DNA of 64,000 nucleotides from Speluncibacter jeojiensis (GTDB taxonomy: Bacteria > Actinomycetota > Actinomycetes > Mycobacteriales > Mycobacteriaceae). Below, in pieces: positions 1 through 11,500 of the stretch (positions are counted from its first letter, which is position 1; each line of letters opens with the position of its first letter). The notes beneath the pieces are model-generated. The model saw nothing but the letters and a program-made list of their open reading frames with translations, had not been told where the DNA came from and did no database searches. The stretch is from positions 310,001 through 374,000 of the forward strand of contig NZ_JAAIVF010000003.1 in assembly GCF_029589495.1 (NCBI RefSeq). Direction: 5' to 3'. Position numbers and translations under genes: made by a program.

Positions 1-99
1 CAGCGCGAACACCGACTCGACCTGGCTGAGCACGTCCAGATCGAACCGGGTGGCCCGCACGCACCAGGGTTCGACGGTGAAGGCCGGATGCCGGATCAC
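1..99 (-). CDS. Glycoside hydrolase family 65 protein, N-terminal fragment (runs off window)
   Basis: Only the first 33 codons lie in the window. They open on a GTG that shares GTGA with the stop of the upstream HAD gene. The peptide contains FTVEPWCVRATRFDLDVLSQ and ends ESVFAL. This resembles the start of family 65 glycoside phosphorylases and hydrolases (trehalose, maltose, kojibiose or nigerose phosphorylases), where SVFAL is normally followed by SNGHIGLRGN. The pairing with a beta-phosphoglucomutase-type HAD enzyme is a recurrent GH65 arrangement: phosphorolysis releases a glucose phosphate which the mutase isomerises. Substrate cannot be told from this fragment. The call rests on N-terminal similarity plus context. 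Confidence 0.72.
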   Translation of the reverse strand, partial: MIRHPAFTVEPWCVRATRFDLDVLSQVESVFAL

Positions 100-839
100 T
101 GCTGCCCCAACAGGTTTGCGAGATCGTCGACGACGACGTCCGCCCCGTGTTCGCGCAGCGCATCGGCCTGCCCTACCCGGTCCACCCCCACCACCCAGCC
201 GAAGTCCCCGGCGCGACCCGAGGCCACCCCGGCCAGCGCGTCCTCGAAGACCGCGCACCGGGCGGGCTCGAGGTCCAGTCCGCGGGCGCCGGCGAGATAC
301 GTGTCCGGCGCGGGTTTTCCGCGCAGATGTTGCTGCTGCGCGACCACTCCGTCGATGCGCAGCTCGAAAAGGTCGGCGATTCCGGCGGATTCGAGCACGT
401 CGCGGCAGTTCGCGCTGGATGAGACGACCGCGCACCGCAGTCCGGCGTCGCGGGCGGCGTGCACGAACCGGACCGATCCCGGATAGGCCTGCACGCCGTC
501 GGTGCGGATCATCTGCAGCACCAGGTCGTTCTTGCGTCGGCCCAGACCGGCCACCGTCTCGACATCGGGGCCGTCCTGCGTTGTGCCCTCGGGCAATTCG
601 ATGCCCCGCGATCGCAGGAACGACCGGGTGCCGTCGGCACGCGGCTTACCGTCGACGTACTCGTCGTAGTCGGCGTGCTCGTCGAACGGGACGAAGTCAG
701 CACCATCGCGGCGGGCCCGGTCGCGCAGGAAGTCGTCGAACATCTGCTTCCACGCGCGGGCGTGCACCACCGCCGTCTCCGTCAGCACACCGTCGAGGTC
801 GAACAGGCACGCACGCACATGATCCGGAAGGTCCAGCAC
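96..839 (-). CDS. HAD-superfamily hydrolase, beta-phosphoglucomutase type
   Basis: A 247-residue haloacid-dehalogenase-fold protein. Motif I is FDLDGVLTE (nucleophile Asp14, general acid Asp16), a helical cap follows, motif II is VSSSAN, the motif III lysine is in RGKPAPD, and motif IV is VFEDALAG. This set is typical of beta-phosphoglucomutase-like phosphatases and mutases. Translation probably starts at the GTG giving MLDLPDHVRACLFD. The stop overlaps the start of a GH65 gene by 4 nt, so the pair is translationally coupled, and conversion of beta-glucose 1-phosphate to glucose 6-phosphate is the best inferred role. A generic sugar-phosphate phosphatase remains possible. Confidence 0.85.
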   Translation of the reverse strand: MLDLPDHVRACLFDLDGVLTETAVVHARAWKQMFDDFLRDRARRDGADFVPFDEHADYDEYVDGKPRADGTRSFLRSRGIELPEGTTQDGPDVETVAGLGRRKNDLVLQMIRTDGVQAYPGSVRFVHAARDAGLRCAVVSSSANCRDVLESAGIADLFELRIDGVVAQQQHLRGKPAPDTYLAGARGLDLEPARCAVFEDALAGVASGRAGDFGWVVGVDRVGQADALREHGADVVVDDLANLLGQQ

Positions 840-890
840 GGCTTCGACGCTACCGCAGCCTCGGCGATGAGGGGTCTGCTTGGCGGACCG

Positions 891-1343
891 CTACCCCATC
901 AGCTGCGCGGCGACGGTCGCACCGAGTTCCCAACACGCCTGCAGTTCGTCCTTGCCCGGTTTGCCGGAGGCCGTGACGTAGCCGGCGGCCTTCGACCAGC
1001 CCAGGCCGGTCGTGATCGAGTCGACGGCACGCTCGGCGCCCTCGGTGCCCTCGTTGCCGTGCAGGTACAGCCCGAAAGGTCGCCCGCGCGTCGAGTCGAG
1101 CAACTGGTAGTACGCACCGTCGAACGCGTGCTTGAGCGCGCCGCTGATGTAGCCGAGATTCGCGGGACTACCGAGCAGATACCCGTCGGCCTCGAGCATC
1201 TCGGCCGGTGAGACCGTCAGCGCCGGACGCCGGACCAGGTCGACACCCTCGATCTCGGGGTCGGTCGCGCCGGACACCACCGCCTCGAACATCGCCTGGG
1301 TGTACGGCGAGACCGTGTGGTGCACCAACAACAGACGTGCCAC
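891..1343 (-). CDS. Flavodoxin-like / NADPH-dependent FMN reductase family protein
   Basis: A 150-residue single-domain flavoprotein-like protein. It opens with the flavodoxin beta1-loop region (LLLVHHTVSPYTQ), has the internal DGYLLGSPANLGYISG segment typical of FMN-binding WrbA/NAD(P)H reductase folds, and a later GLYLHGNEG strand-loop. The GTG start follows a GAGGGAG ribosome site. It is the last gene of a minus-strand group after dapB and the small membrane protein, the same order as Rv2773c-Rv2772c-Rv2771c of M. tuberculosis. Cofactor and redox partner are unknown; FMN binding is inferred from fold. Confidence 0.7.
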   Translation of the reverse strand: MARLLLVHHTVSPYTQAMFEAVVSGATDPEIEGVDLVRRPALTVSPAEMLEADGYLLGSPANLGYISGALKHAFDGAYYQLLDSTRGRPFGLYLHGNEGTEGAERAVDSITTGLGWSKAAGYVTASGKPGKDELQACWELGATVAAQLMG

Positions 1344-1393
1344 GCCGACTCCCTCGGTCCGTATCGGTGGGTCACACCGAATCTACCGTGCGC

Positions 1394-3991
<2,598 letters not shown>

Positions 3992-4040
3992 GACGTTCCC
4001 GACCGCGGCCTTCTTCGACGAGGCGCTGCCCGGGGTCGCC

Positions 4041-4083
4041 GAAGGGGCCCCTCGACCGGTGAGTCCGGCCGAGGGGCCCCTTC
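4041..4083 (-). terminator. Strong hairpin terminator downstream of gpsI
   Basis: A 14-bp perfect stem (GAAGGGGCCCCTCG with its complement), then an A/C mismatch and four more CCGG pairs closing a TGAGT loop. It begins 14 nt after the gpsI stop. It separates gpsI from the M16 peptidase gene and argues that the peptidase start is downstream of it. Confidence 0.8.
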
Positions 4084-4097
4084 CTGCGGGTGACTGC

Positions 4098-6434
4098 TTA
4101 CTCAGCGGAAGCCTCGGGCTTCTCGGCAGCCTTGTCGTCCGACTTGGCATCGGCACTGTCTGCGGTGCCCTCTTCGGGGACCGGCACCAGGCTGATCTTG
4201 CCGCGGTTGTCGATGTCCGCGATCTCGACCCGGATCTTCGAGCCGACGTTGACGACGTCCTCGACCTTGTTGATCCGCTTGCCGTTGCCCAGCTTGCTGA
4301 TGTGCACCAGTCCGTCGCGGCCCGGGAGCAGCGAGACGAACGCGCCGAAGGCGGTGGTCTTGACGACCGTGCCGAGGAAGCGCTCGCCCACCTTGGGCAG
4401 CTGCGGGTTGGCGATGGCGTTGATCAGGTCGATCGCCGCCTGCGCAGACGGTCCATCGGTGGCGCCGACGAACACGGTGCCGTCGTCCTCGATGGAAATG
4501 TTCGCACCGGTCTGCTCGGTGATGGAGTTGATCATCTTGCCCTTGGGCCCGATGACCTCGCCGATCTTGTCGACCGGGACCTTGATGCTCGTCACGCGCG
4601 GGGCGTACGGGCTCATCTCGTCCGGCGCGTCGATCGCCTCGGCCATCACCTCGAGGATGGTCAGCCGCGCGTCCTTCGCCTGGGTCAGCGCGCCCGCGAG
4701 GACCTCGGACGGGATGCCGTCGAGCTTGGTGTCCAGCTGCAGCGCGGTCACGAAGTCCTTGGTGCCGGCGACCTTGAAGTCCATGTCGCCGAACGCGTCC
4801 TCGGCACCGAGGATGTCGGTCAAAGCCACGTAACGAGTCTCCGCAGTGCCGTCTTCCTTGGTGACCTCGTCGGACACAAGGCCCATGGCGATGCCCGCGA
4901 CCGGCGCCTTCAGCGGCACACCGGCGTTGAGCAGCGACATCGTCGAGGCACACACCGAGCCCATCGACGTCGAACCGTTCGAGCTGAGCGCCTCGGACAC
5001 CTGACGGATCGCGTACGGGAAGTCCTCGACGCTCGGCAGCACCGGCACCAGTGCGCGCTCGGCGAGCGCACCGTGGCCGATCTCGCGGCGCTTCGGCGAA
5101 CCGACGCGGCCGGTCTCACCGGTCGAGTACGGCGGGAAGTTGTAGTGGTGCATGTACCGCTTGCTGGTCTCGGGGCCCAGCGAGTCGATCTGCTGCGCCA
5201 TCTTGACCATGTCCAGCGTGGTCACGCCCAGGATCTGCGTCTCGCCACGCTCGAACAGCGCGCTGCCGTGCGCACGCGGCACCAGGGCCACCTCGGCGGA
5301 CAGCGAACGGATGTCGGTGATCCCGCGGCCGTCGATGCGGAAGTGGTCGGTGAGGATGCGCTGGCGGACCAGCTTCTTGGTCAGCGAGCGGAACGCCGCG
5401 CCGATCTCCTTCTCGCGTCCCTCGAAGTCGGGGGCGACCTTCTCGAGCACGTCGACCTTGATCTCGTCGGTGCGCGCGTCGCGGTCGTGCTTGCCCGCGA
5501 TGGTCAGCGCCTCGGACAACGGTGCCTTCGCGGCGGCCTCGACCGCGGCGTAGACGTCGTCCCGGTAGGCGGGGAACACCGGGTAGTCGCCGGTCTCCTT
5601 GGCCGCGTTGGCGGCCAGTTCCTGCTGGGCCTGGCACAGCACCGCGATGAACGGCTTGGCCGCCTCGAGGCCCTGCGCGACGACCGTCTCGGTCGGCGCC
5701 TGCGCACCGTCGGCGATCTTGGCGATGACCGAATCGGTGGCCTCCGCCTCGACCATCATGATCGCCACGTCGGCGGGCGTGGAGCCCGAGGCCGGCGTCA
5801 CGATGCGGCCGGCGACGACCATGTCGAACACCGCGTTCTCGAGCTGTTCGACGGTCGGGAAGGCAACCCACTGCGCGGACTTGTTCGCGCCGGCAGAATT
5901 GCCCGGCTCCGCCGTGTCCGAGGTGATCAGCGCGACGCGCACGCCGCCGACCGGGCCGGAGAACGGCAGGCCGGCGATCTGGGTGGACGCGGACGCGGCG
6001 TTGATGGCCACGACGTCGTACAGGTCGTTGGGGTCCAGGCTCATCACGGTGACGACGACCTGGATCTCGTTGCGCAGACCGTCGACGAACGACGGGCGCA
6101 GCGGCCGGTCGATCAGACGGCAGGTCAGGATCGCGTCGGTGGACGGGCGGCCCTCGCGACGGAAGAACGAGCCGGGGATGCGGCCCGCGGCGTACATGCG
6201 CTCCTCGACGTCCACGGTCAGCGGGAAGAAGTCGAAGTGCTCCTTCGGCGCCTTGCTGGCCGACGTGGCGGACAGCAGCATGGTCTCTTCGTCGAGGTAG
6301 GCCACGACGGAGCCCGCGGCCTGCTGGGCCAGGCGGCCCGTCTCGAAGCGGATGGTGCGGGTGCCGAAGGCCCCGTTGTCGATGACGGCGGTGCTCTCGA
6401 ACACACCCTCGTCGAGGTAGTCGTTCTCAGACAT
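4098..6434 (-). CDS. gpsI: Polyribonucleotide nucleotidyltransferase / guanosine pentaphosphate synthetase
   Basis: PNPase, a phosphorolytic 3'-5' exoribonuclease that in actinobacteria is also described as guanosine pentaphosphate synthetase. The 778-residue protein has two RNase PH-like domains (the second with [23 protein letters not shown]), a KH domain ([10 protein letters not shown]) and a C-terminal S1 domain ([20 protein letters not shown]) with an acidic Ala/Glu-rich tail. The start is the ATG giving [13 protein letters not shown]; a longer in-frame extension exists but lacks family similarity. It lies downstream of rpsO, as in most bacteria, but its own ~430-nt leader and the rpsO terminator suggest a separate promoter. 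Confidence 0.97.
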   Translation of the reverse strand: MSENDYLDEGVFESTAVIDNGAFGTRTIRFETGRLAQQAAGSVVAYLDEETMLLSATSASKAPKEHFDFFPLTVDVEERMYAAGRIPGSFFRREGRPSTDAILTCRLIDRPLRPSFVDGLRNEIQVVVTVMSLDPNDLYDVVAINAASASTQIAGLPFSGPVGGVRVALITSDTAEPGNSAGANKSAQWVAFPTVEQLENAVFDMVVAGRIVTPASGSTPADVAIMMVEAEATDSVIAKIADGAQAPTETVVAQGLEAAKPFIAVLCQAQQELAANAAKETGDYPVFPAYRDDVYAAVEAAAKAPLSEALTIAGKHDRDARTDEIKVDVLEKVAPDFEGREKEIGAAFRSLTKKLVRQRILTDHFRIDGRGITDIRSLSAEVALVPRAHGSALFERGETQILGVTTLDMVKMAQQIDSLGPETSKRYMHHYNFPPYSTGETGRVGSPKRREIGHGALAERALVPVLPSVEDFPYAIRQVSEALSSNGSTSMGSVCASTMSLLNAGVPLKAPVAGIAMGLVSDEVTKEDGTAETRYVALTDILGAEDAFGDMDFKVAGTKDFVTALQLDTKLDGIPSEVLAGALTQAKDARLTILEVMAEAIDAPDEMSPYAPRVTSIKVPVDKIGEVIGPKGKMINSITEQTGANISIEDDGTVFVGATDGPSAQAAIDLINAIANPQLPKVGERFLGTVVKTTAFGAFVSLLPGRDGLVHISKLGNGKRINKVEDVVNVGSKIRVEIADIDNRGKISLVPVPEEGTADSADAKSDDKAAEKPEASAE

Positions 6435-6864
6435 GGATTCTCTTCTCGTCCTCTCGTCTTTTCGCGCTTCCGTCCGCGAGCACACCGTGGTCCACATCAG
6501 GGGGTGCGCTGATCACGCTCGTGCGGTGGCGGTCTTCGATCGAAGCCATCGGGATGCCCGGGCGGCGTCGACCCCGTGTCGACGCGCTACCTGCCCAGGC
6601 GCACCGGTGGCCACTACCGAGGACCGACCGGTCACGCACGATCGACAGAAGCGGGGATTTCCGAATTGGTGTGGCCTTTGCTTCAGTGCTGTTCACATGC
6701 TCGGTGCTGCGCGGATCCATTCATCTTGGCCGACCCGAATTCCGAGCTGGCCACATTTCCCGACCCCGGGGAACCAGCGTCCACCATCAGGGCCAGGCAA
6801 AACACTACCATCGCGGCGCGGCGCGACCGTGCAGGCCGCACAAGACCCCCGTGTCGGCGATACG
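6435..6864. other. Gene-free spacer upstream of gpsI
   Basis: About 430 nt between the rpsO terminator and the gpsI start without a convincing gene on either strand. In M. tuberculosis this position holds the lipoprotein gene lppU (Rv2784c); I see no lipobox or residual similarity here. A 12-bp palindrome, CTTCGATCGAAG, lies at 6534-6545, and part of the spacer (about 6640-6830) is visibly less GC-rich. It presumably holds the gpsI promoter and leader. No promoter hexamers could be assigned with confidence. Confidence 0.5.
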
Positions 6865-6900
6865 CGAGGGCCCGTCACCGATGACGGTGACGGGCCCTCG
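6865..6900 (-). terminator. rpsO intrinsic terminator
   Basis: A 16-bp perfect inverted repeat (arms CGAGGGCCCGTCACCG and complement) with an ATGA tetraloop begins 29 nt beyond the rpsO stop codon. Strong predicted stability, no U-tract. Confidence 0.82.
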
Positions 6901-6929
6901 AGACGTACCGATCCGGGCTGCGGGCTGAA

Positions 6930-7199
6930 TCAGCGACGCAGACCCAGGCGCTCGATCAGCGAGCGGTAACGCGCGATGTCGACCTTCTGGACGTACTTGA
7001 GCAGGCGACGACGACGTCCGACCAGCAGAAGCAGGCCGCGGCGGGAGTGATGGTCGTGCTTGTGCTCCTTGAGGTGCTCGGTGAGCCCGACGATGCGCTT
7101 GGTCAGCAGCGCGACCTGCGCCTCCGGCGAACCGGTGTCGGTCTCGTGCACACCGTACTCGGCCAGAACGGCCTTCTTCTCCTCGGTGGTCAGTGCCAC
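6930..7199 (-). CDS. rpsO: 30S ribosomal protein S15
   Basis: S15 binds 16S rRNA and nucleates the small-subunit platform. The 89-residue protein has the full S15 pattern: [34 protein letters not shown] and [21 protein letters not shown]. The GTG start is preceded by AGGAG at good spacing. It lies between ribF and gpsI, the usual order, and is followed by its own strong terminator. Confidence 0.98.
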   Translation of the reverse strand: MALTTEEKKAVLAEYGVHETDTGSPEAQVALLTKRIVGLTEHLKEHKHDHHSRRGLLLLVGRRRRLLKYVQKVDIARYRSLIERLGLRR

Positions 7200-7333
7200 G
7201 TGAGTTCTCCTGAATCACTGATGTCCGCGTGAAAGGGGGTACCACTCCGGAGCAGCCGCCGCGAACCGCAGCCACAACCGATCTGCCAGATTACCAGCCG
7301 ACCCGACCGCCCCGAGCCGGCGGTGACCACCGC

Positions 7334-8302
7334 TCAGGCGCGGTCGGCGGCCAGGATCTGCCGTGCCTGCTCGACGTCGTCGGCCATGGCCTCGATCAGC
7401 GCGTCGACCGTGTCGTACTTGCGCATCGGCCGCAGCCGGCGCACGAAGTCGACCCCGACGTGCTGGCCGTACAGGTCCGCATCGGCGTCGAGCACGAACA
7501 CCTCGACGGTGCGGTTGCGCCCGGAGAACGTCGGGTTGGTGCCGACCGACACGGCGGCCGGGTACTGCCGGCCCGGCTCCAGTTCGCGCCCCGGCAGTCC
7601 GTAGCCGAACAGCGTGAACCACGCGGCGTACACACCGTCGGCCGGGATCGCCGAGTAGGGCGGGGAGTCGATGTTCGCGGTCGGGTAGCCGAGGTCGCGA
7701 CCGCGGCGCTCGCCGCGTACGACCACGCCCTCGACCCGGTGCGGACGCCCCAGCGCCTCCCGGGCCAGCGCGACGTCGCCCGCGTCGACGCAGGAGCGGA
7801 TGTAGGTCGACGAGACCGTGACGGCATGTTCGGAGAGCAGGCTCACGCCCTGCACGCCGAATCCGAACCGGGTGCCGAGCGCCTTGAGCATCGCCACGTC
7901 GCCGACGGCCTTGTGCCCGAACGTGAAGTTGTCGCCGACCACGACCTCGGCGGCGTGCAACCGCTCGACGAGGATCTCGTGCACGAACCGCTCCGGCGGG
8001 ATCTTCGACACCTCCGGGGTGAAGGGGATGACGCAGAACACGTCGATGCCCAGTTCCTCGGCCAGGTCCGCCCGCCGGTGCAGTGTGCTCAACTGCGCGG
8101 GATGACTGCCCGGTCTGATCACCTCCGAGGGGTGGGGATCGAAGGTGAGCAGCACGCTCGCGATCCCGCGATCGGCCGCCTCCTCCACGGCACGCCGGAT
8201 CAACTCGGCGTGTCCACGGTGAATCCCGTCGAACACGCCGATGGTGACCACGCACCGTCCCCAGTCAGCAGGAACATCATCGAGTCCTCGCCACCTTTGC
8301 AC
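7334..8302 (-). CDS. ribF: Bifunctional riboflavin kinase / FAD synthetase
   Basis: RibF phosphorylates riboflavin to FMN and adenylates FMN to FAD. The 322-residue protein has the nucleotidyltransferase motif TIGVFDGIHRGHAEL, the LLTFDPHP segment and STYIRSCVDAGDV. The C-terminal kinase domain has RGRDLGYPTANI and VSVGTNPTFSG. The start is placed at GTG 8302 (VQRWRGLDDVPADWG), matching mycobacterial RibF; the frame is open further upstream but that stretch is Arg-rich and unlike the family. It is divergent from the DtxR-type regulator gene. No FMN riboswitch seen. Confidence 0.95.
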   Translation of the reverse strand: MQRWRGLDDVPADWGRCVVTIGVFDGIHRGHAELIRRAVEEAADRGIASVLLTFDPHPSEVIRPGSHPAQLSTLHRRADLAEELGIDVFCVIPFTPEVSKIPPERFVHEILVERLHAAEVVVGDNFTFGHKAVGDVAMLKALGTRFGFGVQGVSLLSEHAVTVSSTYIRSCVDAGDVALAREALGRPHRVEGVVVRGERRGRDLGYPTANIDSPPYSAIPADGVYAAWFTLFGYGLPGRELEPGRQYPAAVSVGTNPTFSGRNRTVEVFVLDADADLYGQHVGVDFVRRLRPMRKYDTVDALIEAMADDVEQARQILAADRA

Positions 8303-8418
8303 GGGCCAAAGCCTACGACCTCGCCGGAGGGAACGCCGACCCGCCGCGACCCGCGCCGTCCGGTGTCCCCGGCCGACGGCATAGATCACGCTGCCACCGG
8401 CACCGTTAGGATCACCTC

Positions 8419-9123
8419 ATGCCCACCGCCACGCCCGACGGCACGTCGTCGTTCGACCTGACCCCGGTGGCACAGGACTACCTCAAGACGATCTGGTCGG
8501 CGCAGGAATGGTCGGCCGACCGCCCCGTGAGCACGAAGATGCTGGCCGAACGCATCGGCGTGTCGGCCTCCACCGTCTCCGAGGCGGTCCGCAAACTCGC
8601 CGACCAGGGACTGGTCGACCACGCCAGGTACGGCTCGATCACGCTCACCAAGCAGGGCGAGGCGGCGGCGATCGCCGTGGTCCGCCGGCATCGGCTGATC
8701 GAGACCTACCTCGTCTCCGAGCTGGGCTACGGCTGGGACGAGGTGCACGACGAGGCGGAGATCCTCGAACATGCGGTGTCCGACCGGCTCATCGCCCGCA
8801 TCGACGCCAAGCTGGGGCATCCGATCAGGGATCCGCACGGCGACCCGATTCCGGATCCGGCAGGTTCGGTCCCGGCGCCGCCCGCGCGCCCACTGAGCGA
8901 GTTCCACGACGGACAGGGCGGTCATGTGGCGCGGATCTCCGACGACGATCCGCAGATGCTGCGCTACTTCGACACCGTCGGGATCACCCTGGACGTGCCG
9001 ATCACCGTGGTCGAGCGACGCGACTACGCGGGCACGCTCTCGATCCGCGTCGGCCGCACCGAAGCGCGACCGATCGATCTGGGCCACCCTGCGGCACAAG
9101 CGATCTGGCTGGTCCGCGACTGA
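8419..9123 (+). CDS. sirR: DtxR/MntR-family metal-dependent regulator (SirR-like)
   Basis: A 234-residue metalloregulator. The N-terminal winged helix covers about residues 15-75 (LTPVAQDYLKTIW then MLAERIGVSASTVSEAVRKL). The dimerisation and metal-binding domain has RRHRLIETYLVSELGYGWDEVHDEAEILEHAVSD, where the His and Glu residues supply metal ligands. A C-terminal SH3-like FeoA domain starts near residue 155. Length and ribF neighbourhood match Rv2788/SirR, so manganese-responsive repression is the likely role, though iron sensing cannot be excluded. An AGGA site precedes the ATG. No classic DtxR operator found in the ribF-sirR spacer. Confidence 0.9.
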   Translation: MPTATPDGTSSFDLTPVAQDYLKTIWSAQEWSADRPVSTKMLAERIGVSASTVSEAVRKLADQGLVDHARYGSITLTKQGEAAAIAVVRRHRLIETYLVSELGYGWDEVHDEAEILEHAVSDRLIARIDAKLGHPIRDPHGDPIPDPAGSVPAPPARPLSEFHDGQGGHVARISDDDPQMLRYFDTVGITLDVPITVVERRDYAGTLSIRVGRTEARPIDLGHPAAQAIWLVRD

Positions 9124-9234
9124 GCCGCCCGACGGTTCCGGCCGGCCCCCGCCGCGGACCGCAGCGCGCGCTGACAACGGCATCGACACGGTCACGGGCC
9201 GCGGTCGTGCCGCTACCCGTATTCGATTCCACCC

Positions 9235-9256
9235 TGGAACGAAATCACTCGTTCCA
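9235..9256. promoter_or_regulatory. Dyad-symmetric candidate operator upstream of the PucR-type gene
   Basis: Perfect 8-bp arms TGGAACGA and TCGTTCCA are separated by 6 nt, about 85 nt before the strong ribosome-binding site of the next gene. A TTGACC hexamer at about 9282 could be a -35 element. Autoregulation by the PucR-type protein is inferred. Confidence 0.45.
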
Positions 9257-9381
9257 ACTCTGAAGTAAAACTGACAGGAAGCTTGACCAGTCGGTAAAGT
9301 CTGTGAGAGCAATCACGACATCTCGTCGGGGAGGTAGTCATCACCGCACCACTGGAGGCTGCGCACACCACCGGTCCGCAC

Positions 9382-10500
9382 GTGCCGCCGGCCACGTCGG
9401 TGGCGCCGCGGCCCATTCGCGCAGCCGCGGACGACATGGTCGAGGCATGCCTGCGGCTGAGCGTGTCGACCCTCGAACTCGGGCACCTGCCCGACGACGG
9501 CGACTTCACGCCGGTGCGTGTGCTCGCCTCCCGGGGCGCTCGCTCCGGCGAGCGCATCGACCACGTGCTCTCCCAGTGCCACCGCGCGATGGCCGGGGCA
9601 CGGGAGATCGTCCTCGAGCAGACCATCGACGTCACCGTGGACTCGTTGCGCACACGGGCACGCCTGTTGCTCTCGCTCGCCGAACGGGTCAGCGAGGTGG
9701 CCTCGGCCTCCTATGTGGCCACGGCGACCACCGTCGAGTCGACCGCGCCCGCCGTCGTCCACGTGGTCGACGCGCTGCTCGCCGGACGCGACGCGACCAC
9801 ACTCGCCGCGCGCTGCGGGCTGGTCCTGGCCGACCAGCACACCGTCGTCGCGTTCACCGCCGCGCGCCGGCCCGCGGACCTCTCCGCCGCCCGCGGCACG
9901 GTCCCGGGGCTCGAGCGGGCGCTGGTCGCGGAACTCGGCGCGCCGCTGCTCGCGAGGTTGTCTCCCCGGCAGTGCACGTTGCTGCTGCCGGGCTCGCCGC
10001 ACATCGACGAGGTCCGGTCCCACCTCGACCGGGTGTCGGGCATCGCGGACGTCGACATCACGGCCACCGCGGTGCCGGCGCAGACCGGCGATGTCGCGCA
10101 CGCCGCCGACCAGGCGCACGAGCTGCTCGTCCTCGCGCGGCACCTGGGTCATGCACCCGATCTGTACCGGCTGGCCGATCTCGCGCTCGAGTATCAGCTC
10201 ACCCGGCCGGGCCCCGCGCGTGACCGGCTCCTCGAGCTGCTCGGACCGCTCGAGGCGGCGCCGGAACTGCTCGAGACCCTCGAGGTCCACATCGACAACG
10301 ACCTGAACCGGCAACGCACCGCCCGCAAACTGCACCTGCACCCCAACACCGTCGACTACCGGATGAAGCGGGTCGCCCAGTTGACCGGATGCGATCCGGT
10401 GCGCGCCTCCGGGCGGTGGCAGTTGCGCTCGGCGCTGGTCGTGCGCGAGTTCGTCCGCGGCACCGGGCAGGCGGCCGGCGGACCGGACCGCGACGCCTGA
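9382..10500 (+). CDS. PucR-family transcriptional regulator (CdaR-like C-terminal HTH)
   Basis: The last ~60 residues are the PucR/CdaR helix-turn-helix (ETLEVHIDNDLNRQRTARKL, then HLHPNTVDYRMKRV, then DPVRASGRWQLRSALVVREF). The central part resembles the GGDEF-like domain of this family, and the helical N-terminus carries no recognised ligand domain. The first canonical start is GTG 9382, with no ribosome site close by. A perfect GGGGAGG site (9328-9334) instead points to codon 9340, which reads ATC, in frame (ITAPLEAAH). Translation may therefore start at 9340 on a non-standard codon, giving 14 extra residues. No target genes are evident nearby. Confidence 0.85.
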   Translation: MPPATSVAPRPIRAAADDMVEACLRLSVSTLELGHLPDDGDFTPVRVLASRGARSGERIDHVLSQCHRAMAGAREIVLEQTIDVTVDSLRTRARLLLSLAERVSEVASASYVATATTVESTAPAVVHVVDALLAGRDATTLAARCGLVLADQHTVVAFTAARRPADLSAARGTVPGLERALVAELGAPLLARLSPRQCTLLLPGSPHIDEVRSHLDRVSGIADVDITATAVPAQTGDVAHAADQAHELLVLARHLGHAPDLYRLADLALEYQLTRPGPARDRLLELLGPLEAAPELLETLEVHIDNDLNRQRTARKLHLHPNTVDYRMKRVAQLTGCDPVRASGRWQLRSALVVREFVRGTGQAAGGPDRDA

Positions 10501-10521
10501 CCCGATCGGGCTCGGACCGGC

Positions 10522-11463
10522 CTACCCCTGCTGGTCCAGGTCACGCAGGGTGGCCGGCCGCACCACCATCACCGACGCGGCCCGGCGGCCGCTCTCGCGC
10601 AGCAGCGCGATGGTGTGGCCGTCGGGATCGATCGCGGCGTACACGCCCTTGATGCCGACCGGCTCGAGCCACCGCCCCTGGCTGATCGACTCCGCCTCGG
10701 CCGCGTCGATCACCCGGTGCTCGAACGCCGTCTGCGCTGCGTGGTCGATGTCCAGGCTGACGCCCGGGTTCTCCGCGAGTTCCTCCAGGGTCCGGGCGTG
10801 GTCGAGCGTGAACGGCCCGACCCGGGTGCGCCGCAGCGCCGTCAGGTGCCCGCCCACCCCCAGCGCCGCGCCCAGGTCGCGGGCCAGCGCGCGCACGTAG
10901 GTGCCCGAGGAGCAGTCCACCTCGACGTCGACGTCCAGCAGCCCATCGCCCGGCTCCGGCCGCCGCACGCCGGTGATCTCGAAGCGGTCCACCCGCACCC
11001 GGCGGGGCGGGATCTCGACCTGCTCACCGTCGCGGATCCGGGCGTGCGCGCGACGGCCGTCCACCTTGATCGCGCTGACGCTGGCGGGCACCTGGTCGAT
11101 GTCGCCGACGAACGCGCCGATCGCGTCGCGCACCTGCTGCTCGTCGAGGGCGGCCGCGCTCGCCCCGCCGGTCGGCTCGCCCTCGGCGTCGTCGGTGGTC
11201 GTCGACTGTCCCAGCCGGATCGTTGCGGTGTACGACTTGGTCGTCAGCGCCAGTAGTCCCAGCATCTTCGTGGCCCGCTCGACGCCGAGCACCAGCACGC
11301 CCGTCGCCATCGGATCGAGGGTCCCGGCGTGCCCCACCCTGCGGGTGTTGAGCAGTTTCCGGCAGCGCGCGACCACGTCGTGGCTGGTCATCCCCCCGGA
11401 CTTGTCGACGATGAGCAGCCCGGCGCCGTCGAGGCCGGAGGAAGGTTTCGCGCGTGCAGACAC
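10522..11463 (-). CDS. truB: tRNA pseudouridine-55 synthase
   Basis: TruB makes Psi55 in the T-loop of tRNAs. It shows the catalytic motif [14 protein letters not shown] with the nucleophilic Asp, the Tyr strand [24 protein letters not shown] and [15 protein letters not shown]. The C-terminal domain follows actinobacterial TruB. A TTG at 11487 would add 8 residues; GTG 11463 ([15 protein letters not shown]) is preferred, though neither has a clear ribosome site. It is the last gene of a minus-strand operon after pptT, spaced about 40 nt, as Rv2793c follows pptT in M. tuberculosis. Confidence 0.95.
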   Translation of the reverse strand: MSARAKPSSGLDGAGLLIVDKSGGMTSHDVVARCRKLLNTRRVGHAGTLDPMATGVLVLGVERATKMLGLLALTTKSYTATIRLGQSTTTDDAEGEPTGGASAAALDEQQVRDAIGAFVGDIDQVPASVSAIKVDGRRAHARIRDGEQVEIPPRRVRVDRFEITGVRRPEPGDGLLDVDVEVDCSSGTYVRALARDLGAALGVGGHLTALRRTRVGPFTLDHARTLEELAENPGVSLDIDHAAQTAFEHRVIDAAEAESISQGRWLEPVGIKGVYAAIDPDGHTIALLRESGRRAASVMVVRPATLRDLDQQG

Positions 11464-11500
11464 AACAGGCGATTGTGCCAGGAGCAATCGGACGCGCCGG

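Noticed and set aside
6427-6720. 97-codon minus-strand frame upstream of gpsI
   Set aside because: No lipobox, domain or ribosome site, and it overlaps the gpsI start. Not a recognisable lppU.
9303-10223. 306-codon plus-strand frame overlapping the PucR-type gene
   Set aside because: Arg/Ala/His-rich alternative phase with no domain; the other phase carries the PucR HTH.
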